A DNA stretch of 11,447 bases from Acholeplasmataceae bacterium (GCA_003518475.1 DOYO01000068.1:6049-17495), one strand, 5' to 3'; counted from the first letter of the stretch, positions 1-7,031 are shown. The notes: generated by a model not told the origin, from the sequence alone. Program-made: numbers and translations.

Positions 1-2
1 TT

Positions 3-51
3 CCTCCTATATTTATAGTTTAAGTTTACTCTAAATAATCCATAATTTCAA
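3..51 (-). promoter_or_regulatory. Promoter and SD of a leftward gene outside the window
   Basis: Read on the minus strand there is a -35 TTGAAA (46-51), a 17-nt spacer and a -10 TAAACT (23-28), followed by a strong SD AGGAGG (3-8). The predicted transcription start is near position 16. The start codon would lie just left of base 1, so the window begins at the 5' edge of another minus-strand gene whose identity cannot be seen. It follows the rqcH terminator, so the two genes are probably separate units in the same direction. Confidence 0.6.
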
Positions 52-70
52 ACGATTTGCCTATATGTTT

Positions 71-99
71 AAAAAAAGTCTAAATTATGGTAAATTAGA
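71..99 (-). terminator. Intrinsic terminator of rqcH
   Basis: On the minus strand a 9-bp stem with one T-T mismatch (arms 91-99 and 79-87, loop 88-90) is followed after one base by seven T (71-77). The stop codon of rqcH lies inside the upstream arm. The stem is AT-rich with a single G-C pair, so it may be weak, but its position and the U-tract fit a terminator between rqcH and the next leftward gene. Confidence 0.45.
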
Positions 100-1663
100 T
101 GTTTTTCAAATAGCTTTCTAGTTTGTCTTGGTCTATGTCGATATAGATCGTCTGCTGATTTTTGTAACTGACATGATATCCTGGCATCCCAGCAATCTTT
201 TTGATGTGTTTGATTTGCGTGTAATCGACAGGAATTGATGAAGAGAACTTCAAGCTGGAGTAGTTCGCTGCCAGCATTGCTGCTTTTCTGATGATGTGTT
301 CATTGAGCTTTTTAGCGGTAACGACGATATGTCCTCCCGGAGCATCCTTGACATGGAACCAGTAGTCATCCTTATTAGCGATGGAATGGGTGATAAATTC
401 ATTTTGAACGTTATTTTTACCAACATAATAAAAGATATCGCCTTCAGTTAGTTTCTGTATGTTAGGTTTGGATGACTGTTTTTTGTTGATTTGCTTGATT
501 TTAGTTCCTTTGAATCCAAAAGGTATGAGTTCAGATTCAAAATCCTTTAAGTTTTCGCCGTTCGAGAGGGATAAAAATGTTTTAAATTCATCAAATAAAG
601 CAATGAGATCATCATTTTGTTTTACCTGTTCATGGATATGCTCAAGTCCTCTTTTCGCTTTTTGATATGCCTTGAAATATAGCTGAGCATTTTCATTCAA
701 TGTTTTCGTCGGATCGAGTGGAATATGGAGATCCATGACATCGATTGAAGATCTTTTTTCAGAAAGCGGAAATCCAGATTGATAAATGTAGTCTCCAAAT
801 ATTTTATTTTCCAGCTTCTTTTTTGAATCCTCGATGGAAGCATCAAAACTTTCAGATTTTTTAACAAATTTCTTGATTTGCTTATCAATGAAAAGCGCAT
901 GAGACTCCGTGGATTGATTCTTGACTTCCTGGTGATCATCCAGCATTTTAGAAATTGATGGATAATATTTCTTTTCATCTGTTTGTTCAAAAATATCACT
1001 CACATAATCCTTCTTGATTTTTATATCCCTTGTTGGTTTGAAGGGTATATCGAGAGGCAGTATTTTTTGTTCAAAAACATATTTTGCCAGATGAGGAGAT
1101 ACACCTAAATAATGGTCCACCAGATCCTTCGGTGAATTCATGTTTTCCAAATTCATCTTGCTGAAGGATATCTTATCTGAAGGGAAGAACTCAAACTTAG
1201 CCATCGGTAAAAGCTGCCTGCCTTCTTCAAAAAACATCTTCTTATAGGTATCAACAATGATGTTATCCTTGACCAGAAGCAGATTTGAATGCTTGCCCAT
1301 CGCTTCAAAAATCACTTGTTTATTGGTTGGCCCATCAATGAAGTCGTTGATTTTGAAATTCAATGAAATGACACGATCTGTCATATGCTGTGTAATATCT
1401 TCAAGAATCGCACCTTCTAAATGTTTCTTCAACGTAATTAAGAATTGTGAACTGACTTGTGATACCTGTTTTTTCTCAGTCAAGTATAGACTGAACCCAT
1501 TCGGACTTAAATTGAGTAAAAGATTCTTGCGTTCACCCCTGAAGTAAAAAATAAAAATAAACGTCATTCCATCCGTTTGCACGATCTTTTCAAGTCTAGC
1601 ATTTGCTAAATTTTGATTGAGTTCAATTATTAAGTGATATATAAAAAAGCCATCAAAGATCAT
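95..1663 (-). CDS. rqcH: RqcH / NFACT-family ribosome quality control protein (YloA, fibronectin-binding A-like)
   Basis: The protein is 522 residues from the chosen start. RqcH binds 50S subunits blocked by peptidyl-tRNA and adds C-terminal alanine tails that mark the nascent chain for degradation; it is cytosolic. Seen here, numbered from the first of two adjacent ATGs: NFACT-N start FDGFF, EAMGKHSNLLLV (121-132), a Lys/Glu-rich probable coiled coil (about 260-365), and the NFACT-R signature DYWFHVKDAPGGH (434-446) with VDYTQIKHIKKIAG (480-493). Asp97-Arg98 matches the DR pair I recall as needed for tRNA recruitment in B. subtilis RqcH. The length is somewhat below the usual 560-570. Two ATGs are adjacent (1666 and 1663); SD GAGGTG (1668-1673) sits 3 nt after its GAGG from the first and 6 nt from the second, so I chose the second. 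Older names (FbpA, fibronectin-binding protein) reflect the same family. It is divergent from gmk. Confidence 0.93.
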   Translation of the reverse strand: MIFDGFFIYHLIIELNQNLANARLEKIVQTDGMTFIFIFYFRGERKNLLLNLSPNGFSLYLTEKKQVSQVSSQFLITLKKHLEGAILEDITQHMTDRVISLNFKINDFIDGPTNKQVIFEAMGKHSNLLLVKDNIIVDTYKKMFFEEGRQLLPMAKFEFFPSDKISFSKMNLENMNSPKDLVDHYLGVSPHLAKYVFEQKILPLDIPFKPTRDIKIKKDYVSDIFEQTDEKKYYPSISKMLDDHQEVKNQSTESHALFIDKQIKKFVKKSESFDASIEDSKKKLENKIFGDYIYQSGFPLSEKRSSIDVMDLHIPLDPTKTLNENAQLYFKAYQKAKRGLEHIHEQVKQNDDLIALFDEFKTFLSLSNGENLKDFESELIPFGFKGTKIKQINKKQSSKPNIQKLTEGDIFYYVGKNNVQNEFITHSIANKDDYWFHVKDAPGGHIVVTAKKLNEHIIRKAAMLAANYSSLKFSSSIPVDYTQIKHIKKIAGMPGYHVSYKNQQTIYIDIDQDKLESYLKNI

Positions 1664-1667
1664 CATC

Positions 1668-1688
1668 CACCTCGTTTTTATTTTATCA
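1668..1688 (-). promoter_or_regulatory. Candidate extended -10 promoter fused to the rqcH SD
   Basis: On the minus strand TGATAAAAT (1680-1688) is an extended -10 (TG-A-TAAAAT) with no good -35. Six bases later comes GAGGTG (1668-1673), and the preferred rqcH ATG is at 1663. The predicted transcript would start at about 1673, the first base of the SD, giving a 10-nt leader. A start site inside the SD is unusual, so either this spacing is real (uvrC and the HAD gene have the same) or the true promoter lies further upstream. Confidence 0.4.
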
Positions 1689-1748
1689 CAAAAATCATCT
1701 TTTTTTTGCTGTGTAAGCGTTATTCACAGGTAATAAATGTTAAATCTA

Positions 1749-1804
1749 TTTACACTTTGAACTTATTCATATATAATAAGTATTAACATCAAGAACAAAG
1801 GAGG
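1749..1804 (+). promoter_or_regulatory. gmk-rpoZ promoter and SD
   Basis: -35 TTTACA (1749-1754), a 17-nt spacer and a perfect -10 TATAAT (1772-1777) form the best sigma-A-type promoter in the window, with predicted start near 1784. SD AGGAGG (1799-1804) is 5 nt from the gmk ATG. The leader is about 26 nt, with no room for a riboswitch. Confidence 0.8.
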
Positions 1805-1809
1805 AGCCT

Positions 1810-2427
1810 ATGAAACTGAATCAAAGAGGATTATTGGTTGTCATTTCGGGTCCTTCGGGCGTAGGAAAGGGTACTGTTCGCCGTGCACTCTTCCAAATGC
1901 CACACCATGATCTTGTCTACTCAGTGTCCATGACAACCAGATTGCCTCGTCCTGGTGAAGAAGATGGCGTTGACTACTATTTCGTCGATAAGGAAACATT
2001 TTTGAAGCGAATAGCTGAAAATAGATTCCTTGAATGGGCAGAATTTGTAGGTAACTACTATGGTACACCACGTGATAAGGTTGAAGAACAACTAGAACTT
2101 GGTAAAGAAGTAGTCCTCGAGATTGAGGTTGAAGGAGCTCTTCAAGTTCGAAAACAAATGAAAGATGCTGTCTTCATTTTCTTGGTTCCGCCAGGAAAAA
2201 AGGCTCTCTATGATCGTTTGATGGCACGTGGCACGGAACCACAGGAATTGATTGAAAAAAGAATGAAAAAAGCAGAAAGTGAATTTTTGCTTGCCCATAA
2301 ATATGATTATATCGTTGTTAATGATGAAGTTAACAATGCTGCAGACCGCATCATGGCAATTATCCGTGCTGAGCATGCAAAAACAGAAAGATCCATTCAC
2401 AACTATATCAAGATGTTAGGAGAGTAG
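1810..2427 (+). CDS. gmk: Guanylate kinase
   Basis: This 205-residue protein phosphorylates GMP (and dGMP) to GDP with ATP, an essential cytosolic step of purine nucleotide synthesis. The P-loop GPSGVGKGT spans residues 14-22. The GMP-binding region starts at TTRLPRPGE (42-50) with DGVDYYFV (52-59), followed by the LID-type segment and EIEVEGALQV (about 103-112). The length equals the family norm (about 200-210), so the gene is complete. The start is fixed by a strong SD 5 nt upstream. The rpoZ ATG lies 4 nt after the stop, so the two are almost certainly cotranscribed. The gmk-rpoZ pair is a conserved Firmicutes arrangement. Confidence 0.97.
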   Translation: MKLNQRGLLVVISGPSGVGKGTVRRALFQMPHHDLVYSVSMTTRLPRPGEEDGVDYYFVDKETFLKRIAENRFLEWAEFVGNYYGTPRDKVEEQLELGKEVVLEIEVEGALQVRKQMKDAVFIFLVPPGKKALYDRLMARGTEPQELIEKRMKKAESEFLLAHKYDYIVVNDEVNNAADRIMAIIRAEHAKTERSIHNYIKMLGE

Positions 2428-2431
2428 AAAA

Positions 2432-2647
2432 ATGATAAAAAATAAAGACGGAATGCGTTATCCATCGATTGACAAACTGTTATCCAAGATTGATTCCAAA
2501 TACAAACTAGTCTATGCAGCAAGCAAGATTGCTGAAATCCTAGAAAGTGAAAAACTGAAAGTTGAAGATGCGCAATGTGTTAAATCCATTGGAATCGCAC
2601 TAGAAGAAATCATTTCAGGAAAAGTAAAAATCGATTTTGAATCTTAA
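2432..2647 (+). CDS. rpoZ: DNA-directed RNA polymerase omega subunit
   Basis: This 71-residue protein is the small RNA polymerase subunit that clamps the beta' C-terminus and aids core assembly. Family marks are RYPSIDKLL (9-17), SKYKLVYAASKIAEIL (22-37) and KSIGIALEEIISGK (51-64). The AAKRA-type helix motif that is conserved in omega appears here as AASKIAE. SD AGGAGA (2418-2423) overlaps the gmk stop and is 8 nt from ATG 2432, supporting this start. An internal ATG at 2453 (Met8, MRYPSID) matches the usual N-terminus of the family but has only a poor SD, so it is the alternative. A strong terminator follows 15 nt after the stop. Confidence 0.93.
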   Translation: MIKNKDGMRYPSIDKLLSKIDSKYKLVYAASKIAEILESEKLKVEDAQCVKSIGIALEEIISGKVKIDFES

Positions 2648-2662
2648 TTAAAAGAAAAAAAT

Positions 2663-2708
2663 AAAGGTGTTCTTAGACTAAAGAAGTCTAGCAACACCTT
2701 TTTCTTTT
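2663..2708. terminator. Bidirectional intrinsic terminator between rpoZ and the GGDEF gene
   Basis: The outer 9-bp stem pairs 2663-2671 with 2693-2701. It continues through one C-C mismatch and a G-T pair into a 6-bp TAGACT/AGTCTA stem with a 5-nt loop (2680-2684). The plus strand then runs into TTTTT-C-TTTT. On the minus strand the hairpin is followed by a T-rich tract complementary to 2650-2661. It can therefore stop both the gmk-rpoZ transcript and the convergent GGDEF transcript. Confidence 0.88.
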
Positions 2709-2730
2709 AGTTATGAATGTTTTTTATGGC

Positions 2731-4263
2731 TTATCTGATGAATTGATCAAGTTTCTTAGCATATGCGACAATTTCCTTTGAATAATCAATGCTTGTCTGA
2801 CTTTTCATCTGATACATCGCTTGGTCGGCTTTTTGAATGAGTTCATAAATGTCGTATTTTCCAGTTGAATCAAACGATAAACCAATCGATACGCTAACTC
2901 TATCAATTAAGTTCTCATGCTTGCATTTATTCAAGATTTCTTCCTTGATATTTTCTAAAACTGATACTTCACATGATGGGACAATGATTAAAAACTCATC
3001 TCCACCGATTCTAGCAATTTCCTTATGTGGATAATGACTCATGACAACCTTTAGATTGTTTGCAAGCGATCTCAGTAAGAAGTCACCGCGTTCGTGTCCG
3101 ATGTAGTCATTATTAACCTTCAATCCATTCAAATCCAGCGAAATCACACCAAGTGATGGTTTATGATTGTAAGACGATAATTTGTTCTCGAAATAGTTAC
3201 GGTTATTTAAACCTGTCATAGAATCATAATTACTTAGCATGTTTAATTCTCTTAATAGCTTGAATACTTGTGTTTCATCATACAATAAAATCATGTATCC
3301 GTGATTATTGCCCTGGATGACAAATTTTCGTTCCCTCAAATGATAGTGATCTTTTTCACTTGCAACTTCGCCTTCGACATCATAGTTTTGATAGAATGCA
3401 ATTTTATCTTTGAGATGATCGAGTAAAAAATCGAGATCTTTCCCAATAAAATCAGCCAAATTAACTTGATATTTTGTACCGAGAAGTTCGCTGAATTCTA
3501 CGATACGCTTTTCAGCATCAGTTAGAATATAAAGTTCTCTCATATTGGTTAAAATTTTCCCTCTGCCTGAAGTGAGTAGGTTGAATATCATATCCTTGGA
3601 ATAAATGACTAGATATAATGCATACGATACAATCACTAGGGATATGTAGGTTAAGTCAACACTCGAATCAACAAGAAACAGTTGAAACATATTGAATGAC
3701 AGCACAATGATGATGCTGATAACCATTGTTCTTGAAACAGCTCGATACTGTCTTATTCCTTTTTTCTTCTGCAAAAAGTAAAACAAATAGATAATGGATG
3801 AAAACAAAACCAAGTACGTGATTAACAAATGATAAATAAATAGCGGTCCATTTGAACTGGTATAAAGGTCATGAAATGAATTCAACTGCCCCAGGGATAG
3901 ATTGATGATATATAAAGTCGATGAGTTGGTGATGGCAATCAAATATTCAGCTAAAAAGGTGATACCCAAAACCCAAAGAAGCATCTTAGGCATTTTTTGT
4001 TCAACGTAATTGAATACGGTGCAAAGCATAAAAGAAGCGACAAGAAATTTGAGCGGATACCCAAGCATGTGCGCATAATAAATGACTGAGTTGCTTGATG
4101 AAACTCTTTCGATGAGGATTAATATGGTCCACACAAAAGTAGCATTCATCAAGAATTTTAAACATCGGTATTTTCGATCCTCGCTGTTTTTAATCATGTT
4201 GACAACTGGGATAAAGGAAACAAATCCTGCTGCTAACAACAAAAGTATCAATAACTCATCCAT
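2731..4263 (-). CDS. Membrane-anchored diguanylate cyclase (7TM - PAS-like - GGDEF)
   Basis: The protein is 510 residues from the chosen ATG; numbering here is from the longer GTG frame (513). About seven hydrophobic segments occupy residues 6-225, resembling the HisKA_7TM type of sensor N-terminus. A soluble stretch at about 240-335 looks PAS-like (YILTDAEKRIVEFSELLG). The GGDEF domain covers about 345-513, with DSMTGLNNRNYF (350-361), the substrate/metal segment DLNGLKVNNDYIGHERGD (380-397) and an intact RIGGDEF (421-427). It is predicted to make cyclic di-GMP from two GTP at the membrane in response to an unknown signal. The RxxD inhibitory site expected just before GGDEF is absent (Tyr and Lys at those positions), which suggests no classical product inhibition. 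The frame could open at GTG 4272, but that codon lies inside the SD AAGGTG, which is 6 nt from ATG 4263. The gene stands alone between convergent rpoZ and divergent uvrC. Confidence 0.88.
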   Translation of the reverse strand: MDELLILLLLAAGFVSFIPVVNMIKNSEDRKYRCLKFLMNATFVWTILILIERVSSSNSVIYYAHMLGYPLKFLVASFMLCTVFNYVEQKMPKMLLWVLGITFLAEYLIAITNSSTLYIINLSLGQLNSFHDLYTSSNGPLFIYHLLITYLVLFSSIIYLFYFLQKKKGIRQYRAVSRTMVISIIIVLSFNMFQLFLVDSSVDLTYISLVIVSYALYLVIYSKDMIFNLLTSGRGKILTNMRELYILTDAEKRIVEFSELLGTKYQVNLADFIGKDLDFLLDHLKDKIAFYQNYDVEGEVASEKDHYHLRERKFVIQGNNHGYMILLYDETQVFKLLRELNMLSNYDSMTGLNNRNYFENKLSSYNHKPSLGVISLDLNGLKVNNDYIGHERGDFLLRSLANNLKVVMSHYPHKEIARIGGDEFLIIVPSCEVSVLENIKEEILNKCKHENLIDRVSVSIGLSFDSTGKYDIYELIQKADQAMYQMKSQTSIDYSKEIVAYAKKLDQFIR

Positions 4264-4306
4264 AGTGTTCACCTTTTTCTGTCTTTTTCCTCTATTGAGT
4301 AAGTCA

Positions 4307-4315
4307 ATTATAGCA
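4307..4315 (-). promoter_or_regulatory. Extended -10 promoter of the GGDEF gene
   Basis: On the minus strand TGCTATAAT is a perfect extended -10 (TG-C-TATAAT, hexamer 4307-4312). No good -35 is seen 16-18 nt upstream, which extended -10 promoters tolerate. The predicted start is about 4300, giving a leader near 37 nt before ATG 4263 with SD AAGGTG at its end. Confidence 0.65.
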
Positions 4316-4449
4316 TGTCATTATCATCAGTAATTTTATGATTGGAATCAATTAAGGTAAACTTAAGATTTGTGTTAGAATCAATGATGAACCAGATGGT
4401 TTGAACAGTGAAAGAATTTACGTCTTTCTACCTTCAAATTGTGAATACA

Positions 4450-4470
4450 TGATACAATATAAATGGTGAT
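4450..4470 (+). promoter_or_regulatory. Candidate extended -10 promoter fused to the uvrC SD
   Basis: TGATACAAT (4450-4458) is an extended -10. The SD-like GGTGAT (4465-4470) starts 6 nt later and is followed by TTTA and TTG 4475. The predicted transcript start is near 4465, which would place the in-frame ATG at 4463 at or before the 5' end. This supports the TTG start, or a leaderless start at 4463/4466. A second, weaker candidate promoter (TTGGAA 4342-4347, 16 nt, TAAGAT 4364-4369) would instead give a leader of about 100 nt. Confidence 0.45.
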
Positions 4471-4474
4471 TTTA

Positions 4475-6205
4475 TTGAATTTAAAGGAAAAAATAGCATT
4501 ATTGCCTACTGAACCAGGTTGTTACCTGATGAAAAATGCACTTCAGGAAGTCATTTACGTAGGTAAGGCTAAAAACTTAAAAAATCGTGTGAAAACTTAT
4601 TTTACAGGTGCACACAACGAAAAAACGACACGTCTGGTCGCTGAGATCAGCGATTTTAACTATGTTTTAACGAATAGCGAACAAGAATCCCTGATCCTTG
4701 AAATCAATATGATCAAGCAGCATCTTCCTAAATATAATATCCGTCTCATCGATGACAAGACTTATCCCTACATTGAAATCACAAATGAAGAACATCCAAA
4801 GCTTCAAGTTGTCAGACAAAAGGATGTCAAAGGGAAAGTATTCGGACCCTACCCGAATGTTTACGGAGCACGGGAAACTGTTCGGCTATTGAATCGTCTT
4901 TACCCGCTTAGAAAATGTGATACGCTTCCAAAAAAAGCATGTTTATATTACCATATAGGACAATGCCTGGCTCCCTGTATCCATCCCAATGTGGAATATA
5001 CAGATACCATTGAGCAGATTACCAGATTCCTCAAAGGTGATGCAAAAGAAGTGTTGAACAGATTGCAAACTGAAATGACTAAGGCAAGTGTTGATATGGC
5101 GTATGAAAAAGCTGCTGAATTCAGAGATATGATTAATCATATACAAGCAACTACCGAGAAACAGATCATCAACATGAATGATTTCAAAGACAGGGATGCA
5201 ATCAGCTATGCATTCAATAAGGATGATATTTCTTTACAAATATTGATGATGCGTCAAGGTAAAATTGTTGATCATCATCAAATAGTTTTCGCTTATGTCG
5301 GTGAAATCATGGAAGCCATCCTATCCTATCTCCTTCAGTTTTATGAAGCTGCTACTCCTGATGAACTGTTATTCAGCGACCGCTTCAAGATGGAGGACAT
5401 CGAACCTTTCTTTGGGAAAAAAGCTTTAATTCCTCAAAAGGGAGATAAAAAGAAACTGACAGATCTGACATCCAAGAATGCGGATTATGATTTGGAACAC
5501 CATTTCATGCTCTATCGCCATAAGGATGAAAAGAAGCAGAAAGCTCTAGATGATTTAAGTGAACTTTTGAATACCAATATCAGGCATATTGAAATTTTTG
5601 ATAACGCACAACTCTTTGGAACAGCACCGATATCAGCGCTTGTCGTATTTAGAAATGGCGATTTTGAAAAGAAAAGCTATCGAAAATATCATTCACAAAC
5701 GACGACGAATGATGACTATCAAGCCATGAAAGAAGTCATTTACCGCAGGTATCAAAGGATGTTGGTTGAAGGTTCGGATGTTCCGGATTTAATCTTGGTG
5801 GATGGTGGAAAAGGACAGCTCAGCGCTGCGAAAGAAACATTGGATTCTTTAGGATTAACTATCAAAATCGCTGGATTGAAAAAAAATAACAAGCATGCCT
5901 TGGAGGCGCTTGTCTATGAAAATGAAGTCATTCCCTTGCTGAAGCAAAGTGAGATTTATAAGCTGTTGTTAAAGTTGTCGGAAGAGGTGCACCGCTTCGC
6001 AATCGATTTTCACAGATCGACAAGAAACAAGCTTTCAGTATCCTCCCCACTCGATGAAATACCTGGTATCGGTGATACTAGAAAAAAAGCATTATTAAGC
6101 CATTTCTCAAGCATTGATGCAATTAAAGAAGCATCTGAAGAAGAACTTCTGTCACTTGGTATACCAAAGGCAGTCATTCAGAAAATCAAAGAGGGTTTAT
6201 CATGA
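4475..6205 (+). CDS. uvrC: UvrABC excinuclease subunit C
   Basis: The protein is 576 residues from TTG 4475 (580 from ATG 4463; numbering here uses 580). UvrC makes both incisions beside UvrB-bound DNA lesions in nucleotide excision repair. Seen: the GIY-YIG 3'-incision domain with PGCYLM (18-23) and IYVGKAKNLKNRVKTYF (31-47); a four-cysteine motif C152-x7-C160-x7-C168-x3-C172, like the Fe-S ligands of other UvrC; the UVR coiled coil at about 205-235; an RNase H-like 5'-incision domain with FDNAQLFGT (379-387), LVDGGKGQL (445-453) and EVHRFAI (508-514); and tandem HhH from SPLDEIPGIG (528-537). I chose TTG because it yields MNLKEKIALLP, matching the N-terminus of Firmicutes UvrC, and has an SD at proper spacing. 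Asn475-Asn476 sits where relatives usually have an acidic residue. The stop overlaps the next ATG (ATGA). Confidence 0.95.
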   Translation: MNLKEKIALLPTEPGCYLMKNALQEVIYVGKAKNLKNRVKTYFTGAHNEKTTRLVAEISDFNYVLTNSEQESLILEINMIKQHLPKYNIRLIDDKTYPYIEITNEEHPKLQVVRQKDVKGKVFGPYPNVYGARETVRLLNRLYPLRKCDTLPKKACLYYHIGQCLAPCIHPNVEYTDTIEQITRFLKGDAKEVLNRLQTEMTKASVDMAYEKAAEFRDMINHIQATTEKQIINMNDFKDRDAISYAFNKDDISLQILMMRQGKIVDHHQIVFAYVGEIMEAILSYLLQFYEAATPDELLFSDRFKMEDIEPFFGKKALIPQKGDKKKLTDLTSKNADYDLEHHFMLYRHKDEKKQKALDDLSELLNTNIRHIEIFDNAQLFGTAPISALVVFRNGDFEKKSYRKYHSQTTTNDDYQAMKEVIYRRYQRMLVEGSDVPDLILVDGGKGQLSAAKETLDSLGLTIKIAGLKKNNKHALEALVYENEVIPLLKQSEIYKLLLKLSEEVHRFAIDFHRSTRNKLSVSSPLDEIPGIGDTRKKALLSHFSSIDAIKEASEEELLSLGIPKAVIQKIKEGLS

Positions 6206-7029
6206 AAAAAATAATATGGAGCATTGATTTTGAACTCAAGGTTTTCTTTGTTATTCTTGAGGGAAGGAAGATTGGTTTTTATTTATCAAACCGACTTGCA
6301 AAAACATTTTTTGTTTACTTGAGAAAAGGTGTGTTGGTAGATTTTGAAATTGCACCTAAGAAGAAAAAAATCGGTAAGTTCAGCTATTATCAGGTTGCGC
6401 ATTTCAACCGGATTATTTCCTTGAGACCTTATAACGTCCATTATGATTTATCGAGTTTGAGACATGACATGCGTGATGTCCTTTCTCATTACCAGTATTT
6501 TCTATTCATCGATTTTGAAATGACCATGCCAGGCTTCCATGATGTAGGATTCCGTCCTGAAATCATTCAAGTCGGGTACGTGCTTGCAGAAGCGAAGGGT
6601 CCTATTTTAATTGAAGATGGATATTATGTCTTGCCAAAAGACAGAATGACATTGAGCAAACGCACCAAGAAATTCTTGAACTTGGATGAAGAACAATTCT
6701 TCAGCCACGCTGTCCCCTATTTTAATTTTTACGGCAAGTTGAAAAAGATTATAAATCAATATCATCCAAAGCTTGTTGTTTGGGGAAAAAATGATTTGAC
6801 CGCATTAAATGATTCTTATCTGATCCATGAGGAACAAAAACTGACCGAGGATACGGATTTCATCGATCTACTTAAACTTCATAAGGATTATTATAATTTG
6901 AAGGATGATTTGGGATTATTCAAAGCTTATAAAACTTATTATGAGGTTGAATTTGATCAAGCGCATGATGCGAAAGATGACGCGTTGGTTACCAAGTATG
7001 TATTCGATGCATTCTTAGATTATATGTAG
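6202..7029 (+). CDS. DEDDh-family 3'-5' exonuclease with unrecognised N-terminal domain
   Basis: This 275-residue protein has a C-terminal RNase T/DnaQ-type fold (about 98-275) with every metal-binding position visible: Asp104 and Glu106 in FIDFEMTM, Asp198 in WGKNDLTALND, and His255/Asp260 in AHDAKDDALVT, which fits HxAxxDA. It should remove 3' nucleotides from DNA or RNA; the substrate is not shown. Residues 1-95 are lysine- and aromatic-rich with alternating hydrophobic stretches suggesting beta structure, and I recognise no family in them. The ATG overlaps the uvrC stop as ATGA, and the SD (GAGGG) lies within the end of uvrC, so translation is coupled. A repair role, such as degrading the excised oligonucleotide, is inference; an RNA-processing role in the manner of KapD-like or oligoribonuclease-like enzymes is equally possible. 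A strong terminator follows the stop directly. Confidence 0.85.
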   Translation: MKKIIWSIDFELKVFFVILEGRKIGFYLSNRLAKTFFVYLRKGVLVDFEIAPKKKKIGKFSYYQVAHFNRIISLRPYNVHYDLSSLRHDMRDVLSHYQYFLFIDFEMTMPGFHDVGFRPEIIQVGYVLAEAKGPILIEDGYYVLPKDRMTLSKRTKKFLNLDEEQFFSHAVPYFNFYGKLKKIINQYHPKLVVWGKNDLTALNDSYLIHEEQKLTEDTDFIDLLKLHKDYYNLKDDLGLFKAYKTYYEVEFDQAHDAKDDALVTKYVFDAFLDYM

Positions 7030-7031
7030 AA

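Noticed and set aside
697..999. Open frame of 100 codons on the minus strand inside rqcH.
   Set aside because: It lies wholly within rqcH in another frame and shows no SD or family motif.
1720..1728. TTATTCACA, a DnaA-box match, within a CTGTG...CACAG inverted repeat between rqcH and gmk.
   Set aside because: A single match to the degenerate TTATNCACA is expected about once by chance in an AT-rich window of this size. No box cluster, dnaA or dnaN is present, so an origin or DnaA control is not supported.
4082..4333. Plus-strand open frame antisense to the GGDEF gene start.
   Set aside because: It covers membrane-segment codons of the GGDEF gene and its promoter, has no SD and resembles no known protein.
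4376..4462. Small inverted repeats upstream of uvrC (AACC/GGTT and GAAAGA/TCTTTC) as a riboswitch or attenuator.
   Set aside because: The stems are only 4-6 bp, have no T-run and match no riboswitch layout. The nearest promoter lies downstream of them.
6203..6205. Possible use of UGA as tryptophan (genetic code 4).
   Set aside because: uvrC would run only three codons further, so this stop alone is not decisive. However, no gene in the window contains an in-frame TGA and all Trp positions in conserved motifs are TGG, so the standard code fits.
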